A model generated the notes under the pieces. The model was given only the letters and a program-made list of their open reading frames with translations, made no database searches and was not told the DNA's origin. A stretch of 64,000 nt of DNA from an uncultured Roseovarius sp. (GTDB lineage Bacteria > Pseudomonadota > Alphaproteobacteria > Rhodobacterales > Rhodobacteraceae): the NCBI GenBank assembly GCA_951812895.1, contig OX638333.1, positions 1 to 64,000 of the forward strand, in the 5' to 3' direction. Of the stretch, positions 42,137-49,438 are shown piece after piece. Made by a program: the position numbers and the translations under genes. The number at the start of each line of letters is the position of its first letter. Position 1 is the stretch's first letter.

Positions 42137-42394
42137 ATGAAACTAACGTCACTCATTATCAGCCCGAAACATTCATGGGACAAGCCGGGTCGTGAAAACC
42201 CCTTGCGTGCTGTCGTGAAGCTGAACTCAGAGCAATCCACTATTGAGTGCGTTCTTAGCGAAGAAACCGTTCGGAAAATGCTTGATCTTTGTGCGGATGA
42301 AATTGCCAGCGATGCAAAGAAGAACGTTGATGATTTTGCTCAAGCTGTCTCTGCAATCGACGTCGATAAGAGCAAGGCGCTCTTGGCTGGATAG
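42137..42394 (+). CDS. Hypothetical early protein, 85 aa
   Basis: ATG at 42137 after AGGAG. Beta-rich start (KLTSLIISPKHSWDKPGREN), then helical. Not recognised. Confidence 0.55.
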   Translation: MKLTSLIISPKHSWDKPGRENPLRAVVKLNSEQSTIECVLSEETVRKMLDLCADEIASDAKKNVDDFAQAVSAIDVDKSKALLAG

Positions 42395-42424
42395 AAGTAA
42401 CGCAGGATAAACTAGGAGAGCAGT

Positions 42425-43597
42425 ATGACCAAAGAGCGAATTGAAGAACTAACCCCTGAGCAAGAGAAATATCTCCCGGTCTTTCGCGAGGAGTGGCTTC
42501 GAATTGGTCTGTCCACCAAGAACGTGGATAAAGACGCCTCAACTCACGCGGTTAAGCGGCTATACCAAGCAGGCGGGCTTGATGAGCCGCTGGTAATGCA
42601 CTTCGACAGTCCGATGCAGTGCATTCTGGCAATTCATGTAATGCGCAGCCTTGGCGAAATTTCTGAGGCCAACCTCAGGGACAACCTCGGGGCCAACCTC
42701 GGGGCCAACCTCTGGGACAACCTCTGGGACAACCTCTGGGACAACCTCTGGGACAACCTCGGGGCCAACCTCTGGGACAACCTCAGGGACAACCTCTGGG
42801 ACAACTTCGGGGACAACCTCAGGGCCAACCTCGGGGCCAACCTCTGGGCCAACCTCTGGGACAACCTCTGGGACAACCTCTGGGCCAACCTCAGGGACAA
42901 CCTCAGGGCCAACCTCTGGGACAACCTCGGGGACAGGGATTTGTATGTTCCCACGTACTTCTGGGGCAACTTAGATGCCTACTGGATGGCATGGGCAGAG
43001 TTCGCGGAAAAGATTGGTGTTCCAATTGATAAAAAGGAACACTTTCACGCCTACATCGAATTTTCGAAGACCTCAGGCGTCAGTTATTTTTATCCGGGAT
43101 TCGCGTTTGTCTCAGATAGACCAGACTTCATCGGCAAGGACGACCTGACCAGACTCCACTGTGAAACCGGGCCAGCGCTTTCGTTCCGCGACGGATATTC
43201 TGTTCACGCATGGCATGGGGTGAATGTTCCGGGCCATTGGATTGAAAACCCGCAGGAAGTCGATCCGGCTGAAATCCTGAAATCCGAAAATGTTGAACAG
43301 CGGGCGGCGGGCGCGCAGATAATCGGGTGGCCTCGAATGGCCGAAAAGCTGGACCGCAAGATTATCGAAGGAGACCCGGAAAGTGACGTTGGCGCTCTTG
43401 TTGAGTTCACGCTGCCGGGCCTGCCCGATCCCGGGCGGTTCCTCATGGCGAAATGCCCCAGAAACGGGATCATCTGCGAAGGTGTTCCTCGTGTGTCCGA
43501 CATAGACGATCAACCAATAAGCACAGCGATTGCGGCGCAAGCATGGCGGGACTGCCTGCCGCAGGCTGAATACATTCATCCCGCCATTCGCACATAG
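42425..43597 (+). CDS. DUF6745-like protein with NLxx tetrapeptide repeat
   Basis: 390 aa. N-terminal helical domain (about 1-80). Residues 83-170 are 22 tetrapeptides NL(R/G/W)(D/A), a four-residue periodicity unlike pentapeptide repeats. The C-terminal domain (about 190-390) has the DUF6745-like signature LHCETGPALSFRDGYSVHAW, HGVNVPGHWI and ENVEQRAAGAQIIGWPRMA. Such proteins, with WANL/WDNL repeats, are known to me mainly from actinobacteria and phages; no function is established. Always seems to be followed by a small GHHH protein, as here. Confidence 0.65.
   Translation: MTKERIEELTPEQEKYLPVFREEWLRIGLSTKNVDKDASTHAVKRLYQAGGLDEPLVMHFDSPMQCILAIHVMRSLGEISEANLRDNLGANLGANLWDNLWDNLWDNLWDNLGANLWDNLRDNLWDNFGDNLRANLGANLWANLWDNLWDNLWANLRDNLRANLWDNLGDRDLYVPTYFWGNLDAYWMAWAEFAEKIGVPIDKKEHFHAYIEFSKTSGVSYFYPGFAFVSDRPDFIGKDDLTRLHCETGPALSFRDGYSVHAWHGVNVPGHWIENPQEVDPAEILKSENVEQRAAGAQIIGWPRMAEKLDRKIIEGDPESDVGALVEFTLPGLPDPGRFLMAKCPRNGIICEGVPRVSDIDDQPISTAIAAQAWRDCLPQAEYIHPAIRT
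42671..42934 (+). repeat. 22 tandem 12-bp units AACCTCNGGGMC
   Basis: 264 bp. Apart from one AACTTC unit, units vary only at base 7 (A, G or T, giving Arg, Gly or Trp) and base 11 (A or C, giving Asp or Ala). Confidence 0.9.
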
Positions 43598-43606
43598 GAG
43601 AACAAC

Positions 43607-43954
43607 ATGCGCGTAGCTATTGCAAACCAAGGTGAGGTCCGAATTGACCGGATCGACGCCATACCCAAAGTTGAAACGAAGGAGTTCAAAGAGAAGAGCA
43701 CCAAAGGCTGGATCATTAGCCATTCTGAGCAGGGGCATCATCACACATTAGGTGGTGACTGCGAGGTTTTGGAGCGCGCGGAATGTCCGGCAGGCGCACG
43801 TATTCTCTATGCCATCGTTAAGGAGCCAACCAAGCTCTTTCAAGACGCGGCTGTGCCCCATGATCCAGTGGATTTGAGCGAGGGTATTTATGAATTCCGT
43901 ATCAAGCGGGAATACGATCCTTTTGCGGATCAGGCGCGCCGGGTAGCGGACTGA
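43607..43954 (+). CDS. Partner of the DUF6745-like protein, 115 aa
   Basis: ATG after AGGAG, 9 nt after the previous stop. GWIISHSEQGHHHTLGGDCE, then AIVKEPTKLFQDAAVPHDPV, DLSEGIYEFRIKREYDPFAD. The HHH suggests metal binding in a small beta barrel. I recall similar proteins next to DUF6745 genes, so the two likely act together. Last gene of the operon. Confidence 0.6.
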   Translation: MRVAIANQGEVRIDRIDAIPKVETKEFKEKSTKGWIISHSEQGHHHTLGGDCEVLERAECPAGARILYAIVKEPTKLFQDAAVPHDPVDLSEGIYEFRIKREYDPFADQARRVAD

Positions 43955-43975
43955 CTTTAACCCCACCCACAACAA

Positions 43976-43997
43976 GCCCCCGCTAACAGGCGGGGGC
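43976..43997 (+). terminator. GC-rich hairpin ending the rightward operon
   Basis: GCCCCCGC-TAACAG-GCGGGGGC perfect 8-bp stem. No T-run on the plus strand, so termination would be weak or factor-assisted. Lies between convergent operons. Confidence 0.5.
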
Positions 43998-44040
43998 GGA
44001 AAGGAGAACGGATACGGAACATGAGGGCGGGGCGTCAAGG

Positions 44041-44289
44041 TTAAAACGGGTTTGATGACCACCAGCCATGCGCGGAAATTGCCAGTGCCAATACCGCGAT
44101 CACGAGAGCGACGGTTGCTTTACGGTCCGCTAGGATATTCGAACGCCTGGTTAGTTCGCGCTCAGCCAAAAGCCGATCAATCGAACCGGCTGGCCAAGTT
44201 GAAATGTACTGAATCAGATCGTCATCGGATAGTCGGCGTAGGGTTTCGGGCTTTCCGTCGGTCATATTGTAGAGTGTCGTCTCGGCCAT
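44041..44289 (-). CDS. Tail-anchored small membrane protein, 82 aa
   Basis: ATG at 44289 with GGAGAAC upstream. The soluble start (ETTLYNMTDGKPETLRRLSD) ends in one membrane segment (about 60-77, VALVIAVLALAISAHGWW). Last gene of the leftward small-gene block. Confidence 0.55.
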   Translation of the reverse strand: MAETTLYNMTDGKPETLRRLSDDDLIQYISTWPAGSIDRLLAERELTRRSNILADRKATVALVIAVLALAISAHGWWSSNPF

Positions 44290-44330
44290 CCAGTTCTCCT
44301 TGTGTAAAACAAAGATAGGCATTCAAGCTG

Positions 44331-44528
44331 TCAGTTTCCACCTCCGCAATCAGGCTCCTGTTTGTTGCGCGATTCAAAATCTACACATTCGGTTTTCTTG
44401 AATGGGAACTGCTTGAGATTTGCTATTGCAGGGCGTCTTTTGCATTCGACCCATTCCGCCGTGATATAGTGATCATCGCTGTCTTGATTCCATTCATAAT
44501 GAACGCAGTCGGTGCAAGCATTGAACAT
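44331..44528 (-). CDS. Cysteine-rich small protein, 65 aa
   Basis: ACTDCVHY, EWVECKRR, TECVDF and a final PDCGGG give five to six cysteines, likely a zinc or disulfide fold. Not recognised. Confidence 0.6.
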   Translation of the reverse strand: MFNACTDCVHYEWNQDSDDHYITAEWVECKRRPAIANLKQFPFKKTECVDFESRNKQEPDCGGGN

Positions 44529-44531
44529 CCC

Positions 44532-44864
44532 TCAGGCCTCCTTATTAGGCATTGCTTTCCCGCGAGCCTCACCCAACTTTAGACGCTGCTCCAACCGCCA
44601 ATTCACGTTCTTTACACAGGCCGCAAGATCAGCCTCGTAGAAGCCAAGGCGCTTTTGGCCAAGGAAGAACTCAGAGCCGCCGACGGTTAATCCAGTAAGC
44701 GTTTTGGTGATCTCAATTGCGTATCCGCGCAGCTTCTCGATCTCTCGCTTCTGTTGGTCGATCTTCATCTGTTTGATCAGCAATTCGTCGGACGCCCTAC
44801 CGCAGAGGTCGGCTATGTGCGTCTTAGGTCCGACCTCGGCCAGCAATTCATCTCGCAGTCCCAT
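44532..44864 (-). CDS. Helical hypothetical protein, 110 aa
   Basis: LLIKQMKIDQQKREIEKLRG is a coiled coil; TGLTVGGSEFFLGQKRLGFY follows. Not recognised. Confidence 0.55.
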   Translation of the reverse strand: MGLRDELLAEVGPKTHIADLCGRASDELLIKQMKIDQQKREIEKLRGYAIEITKTLTGLTVGGSEFFLGQKRLGFYEADLAACVKNVNWRLEQRLKLGEARGKAMPNKEA

Positions 44865-44879
44865 TAGTCATGGCCTCCC

Positions 44880-45047
44880 TCATGTACCAATTTCTACTTC
44901 GTTTTTGCGTACCATTTTCGCGCCGCACTTAGGGCAACCACGACAGGCATTTGTGTAATGTCCACGCTTGACCGTATGGCTGCACATCAGCTTTGTGCAG
45001 ACGAACCAGAATTTAGGAACCCACGGTCTGCCGCGATACCCGCTCAT
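44880..45047 (-). CDS. Zinc-ribbon-like small protein, 55 aa
   Basis: ATG at 45047 after AAAGGAG. FVCTKLMCSHTVKRGH, then ACRGCPKCGAKMVRKNE, gives five cysteines arranged like a zinc ribbon. Start shares its ribosome site with the stop of the preceding gene. Confidence 0.6.
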   Translation of the reverse strand: MSGYRGRPWVPKFWFVCTKLMCSHTVKRGHYTNACRGCPKCGAKMVRKNEVEIGT

Positions 45048-45060
45048 CAAATCGTCTCCT

Positions 45061-45264
45061 TTATCGTGAGTTCGCGCGATCCCGGATCACACGATTTTGG
45101 TTTTCAATTTTGCGGTCAAAGACCAAAGGATCAACATCCCTCTCGCTAAAAACGAAAGGCAGCTTTCCCGGCTTGCGACACATGCAATAGCCGTCCGCGA
45201 CAGCCAATACCTTTACGTCGCCACCATCGCCCGGATACGAGAACCAATCGCCACTCACTGCCAT
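45061..45264 (-). CDS. Small phage protein, 67 aa, paralogue of 2247-2450
   Basis: ATG at 45264. Nearly the same as the rightward gene in the left element; the changes are scattered substitutions, so both copies are under the same constraint. Function unknown. Confidence 0.65.
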   Translation of the reverse strand: MAVSGDWFSYPGDGGDVKVLAVADGYCMCRKPGKLPFVFSERDVDPLVFDRKIENQNRVIRDRANSR

Positions 45265-45282
45265 CAAATCGTCTCCAATTAG

Positions 45283-45492
45283 TTAAGTTTGATTTCCATG
45301 CATGGCGTAGTGATCTGCTGCAGCTTTCAACACCTCAGACACCATGCGACGCCCTTCAGCTTTCTGTTCGTCCGACATTCCATCGAAGTCCGGCAGAGGT
45401 TCACCTTGGGAGATAGAATAGTCTTCTGCACACCTCATAAGCGCCGCCTCGCCTGCATCAATCATGCCGGTTGTGATCTTTATGCGTACCAA
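45283..45492 (-). CDS. Small acidic protein, 69 aa
   Basis: KITTGMIDAGEAALMRCAED, then SDEQKAEGRRMVSEVLKAAA. Helical and acidic. Resembles short phage proteins that begin MIDAG..AL; no function known. Confidence 0.55.
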   Translation of the reverse strand: MVRIKITTGMIDAGEAALMRCAEDYSISQGEPLPDFDGMSDEQKAEGRRMVSEVLKAAADHYAMHGNQT

Positions 45493-45511
45493 CGGTCATC
45501 GCTCCCTTGAA

Positions 45512-45754
45512 TCATATGTAGGCACCAGCATCTAGGCCATCCCAGACACGGTGCAGTTCATCAGCTTTGCCCGCTGCTATGAGGTCAACAGGCAGTTGGT
45601 TTGCAAGAAGCGGTTGAGGCAGGTTGAACCACTTAACCGCGTCCTCGAATTCGTAATATTCAGTGAGGCGCTTGAACATGTCGACGGTTTCTTGAGACGC
45701 GCGGCGACGATCGTCCTCCATCGCTTGGTAAAGCTCATTGCGTATTTCACCCAT
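45512..45754 (-). CDS. Small protein, 80 aa, ParS/MbcA-like end
   Basis: Helical N-terminus, then WFNLPQPLLANQLPVDLIAAGKADELHRVW, reminiscent of the Xre/MbcA/ParS antitoxin C-terminal domain. No toxin of the RES type is adjacent, so the role is open. Confidence 0.55.
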   Translation of the reverse strand: MGEIRNELYQAMEDDRRRASQETVDMFKRLTEYYEFEDAVKWFNLPQPLLANQLPVDLIAAGKADELHRVWDGLDAGAYI

Positions 45755-45768
45755 AGCTCAGTCGCTCC

Positions 45769-45882
45769 TTATTGATGTTCAGCCCAATCCATTAGGCGGT
45801 CGCCAGTCTTGAACAAAACGAACCCGATCCAATGAACCAGCCTAGCAATTCCGAGGCGCTTTGGTCGCGTGTACGGTGACAT
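45769..45882 (-). CDS. Very small protein, 37 aa
   Basis: ATG at 45882 after AAAGGGAG. MSPYTRPKRLGIARLVHWIG, then a hydrophobic stretch: a possible membrane peptide. Confidence 0.45.
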   Translation of the reverse strand: MSPYTRPKRLGIARLVHWIGFVLFKTGDRLMDWAEHQ

Positions 45883-45912
45883 CAAGACGTCTCCCTTTAG
45901 CAAGCACAAAGT

Positions 45913-46095
45913 TCATTTATAAAACCAGCCATACGGCCTCGCAGACTCACTGCCGTACGGAAATGGCAATTCAACCCGTTTCGGGGCCGATGGTAGATCA
46001 TCCAGAAAGTCAAGATCGCCGAAGGCCGCTTTAGCCTTCTTTCCAATCTCCTCCAACTTCTTTGCGAGATCCTCGTTGTTTTGTGTATTGCTCAT
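45913..46095 (-). CDS. Small protein, 60 aa, first of leftward block
   Basis: ATG at 46095 after GGAGG. DLAKKLEEIGKKAKAAFGDL helix, then a Pro/Tyr-rich tail. The transposon end lies only 59 bp upstream, so the block's native promoter may have been separated or replaced. Confidence 0.55.
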   Translation of the reverse strand: MSNTQNNEDLAKKLEEIGKKAKAAFGDLDFLDDLPSAPKRVELPFPYGSESARPYGWFYK

Positions 46096-46154
46096 GCTAC
46101 CCTCCTAAGGCCAAGTTTAGAGTGTATGTACGATCTAATGTCCATCTTTCTAAA

Positions 46155-46188
46155 GGGAATTATATGAATTATATATACGATAGTGCCC
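46155..46188 (+). repeat. Left terminal inverted repeat of the IS1595-family element
   Basis: Pairs with 48721-48743: outer GGGAATTATAT and inner ACGATAGTGCCC match, but here an extra 11 bp (GAATTATATAT) sits between them. AGATCT follows at once (46189-46194). Confidence 0.75.
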
Positions 46189-46195
46189 AGATCTC

Positions 46196-46366
46196 TCAAG
46201 TTTCTTCGTCTTCAGGTTCTTGTCGGGTTGCACCGCCTTTCATGACTGCCTTTATCAACCTCTCCGGTTTTACCGGTACACTTATGTCCTTGTTCATATC
46301 GGCTTTTGTTGGCTGGTAACTCCGGTCCATGACCTTGTTATAGTAGTCAGACTTCTGTTTGGTCAT
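46196..46366 (-). CDS. Small ORF after the endonuclease, 56 aa
   Basis: ATG at 46366 overlaps the endonuclease end by 20 nt. MTKQKSDYYNKVMDRSYQPT and a charged tail. Unrecognised; perhaps a controller or stabiliser of the R-M system. Confidence 0.45.
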   Translation of the reverse strand: MTKQKSDYYNKVMDRSYQPTKADMNKDISVPVKPERLIKAVMKGGATRQEPEDEET

Positions 46367-47045
46367 CGCTTTCTCCAATGCATTCCTGCGTGATCCCGAT
46401 TGCCAAGACGGGACAACCGCCATTGCGTCCTGCGTCCAATCTGTAAAGCAATTTGCCCATCCATGTTGTTGATGCTCCAAACTTCTTATACACGTATTCG
46501 CTGCCTTGGGTTCCATCCTTGTTCAAAACCTTCCCAAGACTCCGAAAGAACTCATTGTCCAGCGAGGAACCGCGTGTCAGTATAACACCAACGTCGATTG
46601 CGCCAGCATCATAGAAGGCTGAAAACGCATACAGGTCTCTATCATAAGTCTGGTCTTTGCTATTCCACTCGAAGTCAAGTGCGACTTTCCCGGAAACAAA
46701 ATCAATCCTGTGACCATCTAGAAAACCTTTTTTGACGTATTTGTGAAGAATATTTCCAATTTGCTTCGCATGTTCCAACCGGACCAGAAGATCAGCGGAA
46801 ATGCGGGTTTCTATCCAGTCGGGCAACGGGAATAGCGTATCCACATATTGGGCGATTGGCCCCTTGCTGCCGCCCGGTCTCCTTATCATCTCCGTTGTGA
46901 TCTCAAACGTTTCCAAAGCATCTGTCACATGTGAGAACTGATCAGGAAAACTGTTGGCCAGAATGGACGCTGCGTTCCTATAACTGTGAATTTCAAACTT
47001 CTGCCTGACGTTTTTCGAGAACAAATGTCTCTCGCCTTCTGACAT
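46347..47045 (-). CDS. BglII/BstYI-family type II restriction endonuclease
   Basis: 232 aa. HRIDFVSGKVALDFEWNSKD (about 111-130) supplies the D...(D/E)xE catalytic pattern of the BglII/BamHI superfamily, followed by the family-typical RDLYAFSAFYDAGAIDVGVI. Length is close to BglII (223 aa). Predicted to cut a GATC-centred site such as AGATCT or RGATCY. Starts 2 nt after the methylase stop, giving coupled expression of modification before restriction. Confidence 0.75.
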   Translation of the reverse strand: MSEGERHLFSKNVRQKFEIHSYRNAASILANSFPDQFSHVTDALETFEITTEMIRRPGGSKGPIAQYVDTLFPLPDWIETRISADLLVRLEHAKQIGNILHKYVKKGFLDGHRIDFVSGKVALDFEWNSKDQTYDRDLYAFSAFYDAGAIDVGVILTRGSSLDNEFFRSLGKVLNKDGTQGSEYVYKKFGASTTWMGKLLYRLDAGRNGGCPVLAIGITQECIGESDDQTEV

Positions 47046-47047
47046 GC

Positions 47048-47683
47048 CTATTCCGCCGCAACTGACGAATTGTATTTATACGTGTCCCATGTCGGCTTAT
47101 AGTCATCGCCCGCCTGGTTGCCCCAGACCGTCCAGTTTTCACGGCACCCGCGCCCGAACAATTCCAGGTATGGTCCCCAGCTGCAACTTTCGATGATATC
47201 ATACTGTTCATCCGGTTTACGGGAATGCTCCCGCTTGCGCGTCCCGAACAGATTGACCTGTCGCCGCCCGGGTTGAAGTGTGCGCGCGTTTTTTCCACGT
47301 ATCCCGAACAACAGGACTTCGGTGACGTTTCGGAAGTAAAACCCAACACCCCGCCCATCAGAGCCACCATCCTTGCGGACCTTGTGCCAGATGATGTTTG
47401 ACTTGTAAGCAAAGCCCCACTTGGTCATGACCTGTAATCCCTCAGGGAGCAAAGCATTTGGAACCCAAAGGTAACAATGCGCCCGATCTTCGACAAAATC
47501 TGAAACGGGAAGAGTGCATATGTCTTCAAGCGTCATTGTCGGATATCTGGCAAGACGTTTATGTTCAGGGGCCATTTTTCCTGTCCGGTTGGCAAAGCGC
47601 CAAGGTGGATCGGCCATGATTGTTGAAAACTTTTCAGACCCGAGAAATTGAGAAAGATCATTCGCGACGCTTGAATCACTCAT
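47048..47683 (-). CDS. MT-A70 family DNA adenine methyltransferase
   Basis: 211 aa. STIMADPPWRF (DPPW catalytic motif, about 21-31), YLWVPNALLPEGLQVMTKWG, EVLLFGIRGK and REHSRKPDEQYDIIESCS are hallmark MT-A70 segments. Complete. Would methylate adenine in the recognition site and protect DNA from the adjacent nuclease. ATG overlaps the transposase stop (ATGA). Confidence 0.85.
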   Translation of the reverse strand: MSDSSVANDLSQFLGSEKFSTIMADPPWRFANRTGKMAPEHKRLARYPTMTLEDICTLPVSDFVEDRAHCYLWVPNALLPEGLQVMTKWGFAYKSNIIWHKVRKDGGSDGRGVGFYFRNVTEVLLFGIRGKNARTLQPGRRQVNLFGTRKREHSRKPDEQYDIIESCSWGPYLELFGRGCRENWTVWGNQAGDDYKPTWDTYKYNSSVAAE

Positions 47684-48657
47684 GACCGCGCTCCGCTTGC
47701 CAAACCGTTGTCTGCAATCAAATCAACGTAGCGAAGGCGCTTGCCCTCCATGCCAGTAACCACGCCTGACATTTGGTCGATGGTGTTTTGCGGACGGACA
47801 TTGTGACGGCCTGAGAACTCATTCACATAACGGTTCAGGTGCTTGGGGCTCATTTTGTGGAACGTGCCCTTGTGAGCGCGTTTGAGCGGTGCCCAGAAGC
47901 TTTCCAGACCGTTGATGTGAGCTTGTTCCCGAACATACTCACCAACGGAATGGCGAACTGCCTCGTGCGTCCTGTTGATCCCCTTATAAGCGCTGGCATC
48001 ATCTGTGTAGACGGCCGCGCACTCGGTGGTGTGGTCAATGACAAAGCCTTGCAGCGTCTTCGACGTGGTGTCCCGTACGACCTTGGCAATAACCTGATTG
48101 GTTTCCCGATCCTTCACGCCAGCGACGATGGCTTTGCCAACGCCGCCGCGCCCGGCATTCAACTTCTTGCCCTTGTGCTTATTCTTTTCGAGTCCGCCGA
48201 TGTAGGTTTCGTCGGCTTCCACCGGGCCACCAAAGGGCAGTGCAACACCATCATCCTCAAGCGCTTTGCGCACCCGGTGCGCCAAATGCCAAGCGGCTTT
48301 CTGGGTAATCTCCAGATCGCGATGCAACTTCATAGACGAAACACCCTTGAGGCTGGTGGTCATGAGGTAAATCGCAATTGCCCAGACCTGATAACCGAGA
48401 TTGGACGCTTCCATGCACGTCCCAGTGCGAACTGAAAATCGCTTGCGGCATTCCTTCTCACGGCAACGGTAGGGCATGGTCTTGTGTGCCGCCCCGGACA
48501 GCACGCTGGTCGATCCGCAATGTGGACAGTGAGGACCATCGGCCCAGCGTTCCTCGGTAAACCACTTCTCGGCGGCTTCGTCGGTGGGGAATATCTTGAA
48601 CAGCTTTACGAGGCTGATACCTTCACGATAGTGCTTACCGGGTGCTTTCTGTGCCAT
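47680..48657 (-). CDS. IS1595-family transposase
   Basis: 325 aa. N-terminal zinc ribbon (CPHCGS near 44-49; CREKECRKRFS near 69-79). DDE-type core EADETYIGG (about 147-155), VYTDDASAY and HINGLESFWAPLKRAHKGTF, with the Asn of the IS1595 DDN variant. Complete and apparently active. Promoter region is the 64 bp between it and the right repeat. Confidence 0.88.
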   Translation of the reverse strand: MAQKAPGKHYREGISLVKLFKIFPTDEAAEKWFTEERWADGPHCPHCGSTSVLSGAAHKTMPYRCREKECRKRFSVRTGTCMEASNLGYQVWAIAIYLMTTSLKGVSSMKLHRDLEITQKAAWHLAHRVRKALEDDGVALPFGGPVEADETYIGGLEKNKHKGKKLNAGRGGVGKAIVAGVKDRETNQVIAKVVRDTTSKTLQGFVIDHTTECAAVYTDDASAYKGINRTHEAVRHSVGEYVREQAHINGLESFWAPLKRAHKGTFHKMSPKHLNRYVNEFSGRHNVRPQNTIDQMSGVVTGMEGKRLRYVDLIADNGLASGARS

Positions 48658-48720
48658 GTGTATCTCCCTTGATCTTGGGCACTATTGAATCACCTATGGT
48701 CTAGGGCGTCAAGCCCTTTT

Positions 48721-48743
48721 GGGCACTATCGTATATAATTCCC
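48721..48743 (-). repeat. Right terminal inverted repeat of the IS1595-family element
   Basis: GGGCACTATCG...AATTCCC. A related word GGGCACTATTGAAT lies inside at 48677. The outer edge abuts the 695-bp late-gene segment at 48744. Confidence 0.75.
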
Positions 48744-49438
48744 TTCGATTGACTGATCAATTGCTGTGTTTAATAGACTCTTCTTGCGTGTCATGTGGTT
48801 GATTCCTTTCGTCCACTAGGTTGCGCAAGTGGGCGGCTGCTCTCCAAAGTAGGCCGTCCACTTCTTCCCGATATCGGGGAAGCACTTTGTCACCGACTTG
48901 CTCCTTGGTAAGTGCAGTGATCCATTTCAAATTATCCAATAGGTCCAACGTTACACCCGAAATCTCGCGGCGAGATTCTTGCTTTTCCTTACTCCAAGGG
49001 TGATGGAGCACCTCACCTGTAGACGTGTCCGTGTAGGTCATTTGAGGATCGGGAGGTTCAAACCCTTCCTTGGTATAGCCACCCGTTTCGTTGCGGACGT
49101 AACCCGGTTTTGCACTGCCGATGTTTGCGGTGTTCTGGGTGTAGGTCGTACCGTTGCGGGTGACCTTTCGCTTCGGCTTATCTTCCAACGGTTGGAAGAT
49201 ATTATCTGTGTTTGGAACACAGATAGCTTTTCGCACATCACCCACAAATTTGTTTCCAACACGACACTGGCGGGCGATTTCCCGGTCTGACCACTGCGCC
49301 CACTCCGGGTCATTCAATAGGCGGCTAACAGCCTGTCTCTTGTCCTCATTGGTTCGGCGCGCACCATGTGCGGCATTGGCTCCGACAGAATAAAGTACAG
49401 CATTCCGCAACGAGCCTTGCCGAACATCTGCATTGATC
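48744..49438 (+). repeat. 695-bp segment, copy B (translocated)
   Basis: Identical to 14503-15197. Bounded on the left by the transposon end and on the right by integrase coding DNA, with GATC shared at the right junction (49435-49438). Confidence 0.92.

Larger units (their letters stand above)
46155..48743 (-). mobile_element. IS1595-family transposon carrying a type II restriction-modification system
   Basis: 2,589 bp bounded by inverted repeats. One leftward operon holds transposase, MT-A70 methylase, BglII/BstYI-like endonuclease and a small ORF, each overlapping or abutting the next. The flanks (TTTCTAAA on the left, TTCGATTG on the right) show no 8-bp target duplication, although this family normally makes one. 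The right flank is phage late-gene DNA from 14503 and the left flank is the small-gene block, so the flanks come from two different sites. Confidence 0.8.

Noticed and set aside
42634..42974. LSQRL... and SGTTSGP... frames over the 12-bp array on both strands
   Set aside because: Same effect of a period divisible by three; only the NLxx frame continues into a conserved domain.
47680..48657. Transposase gene as part of a phage integrase module
   Set aside because: It lies between inverted repeats with its own R-M operon and has IS1595 motifs, so it belongs to the insertion element.
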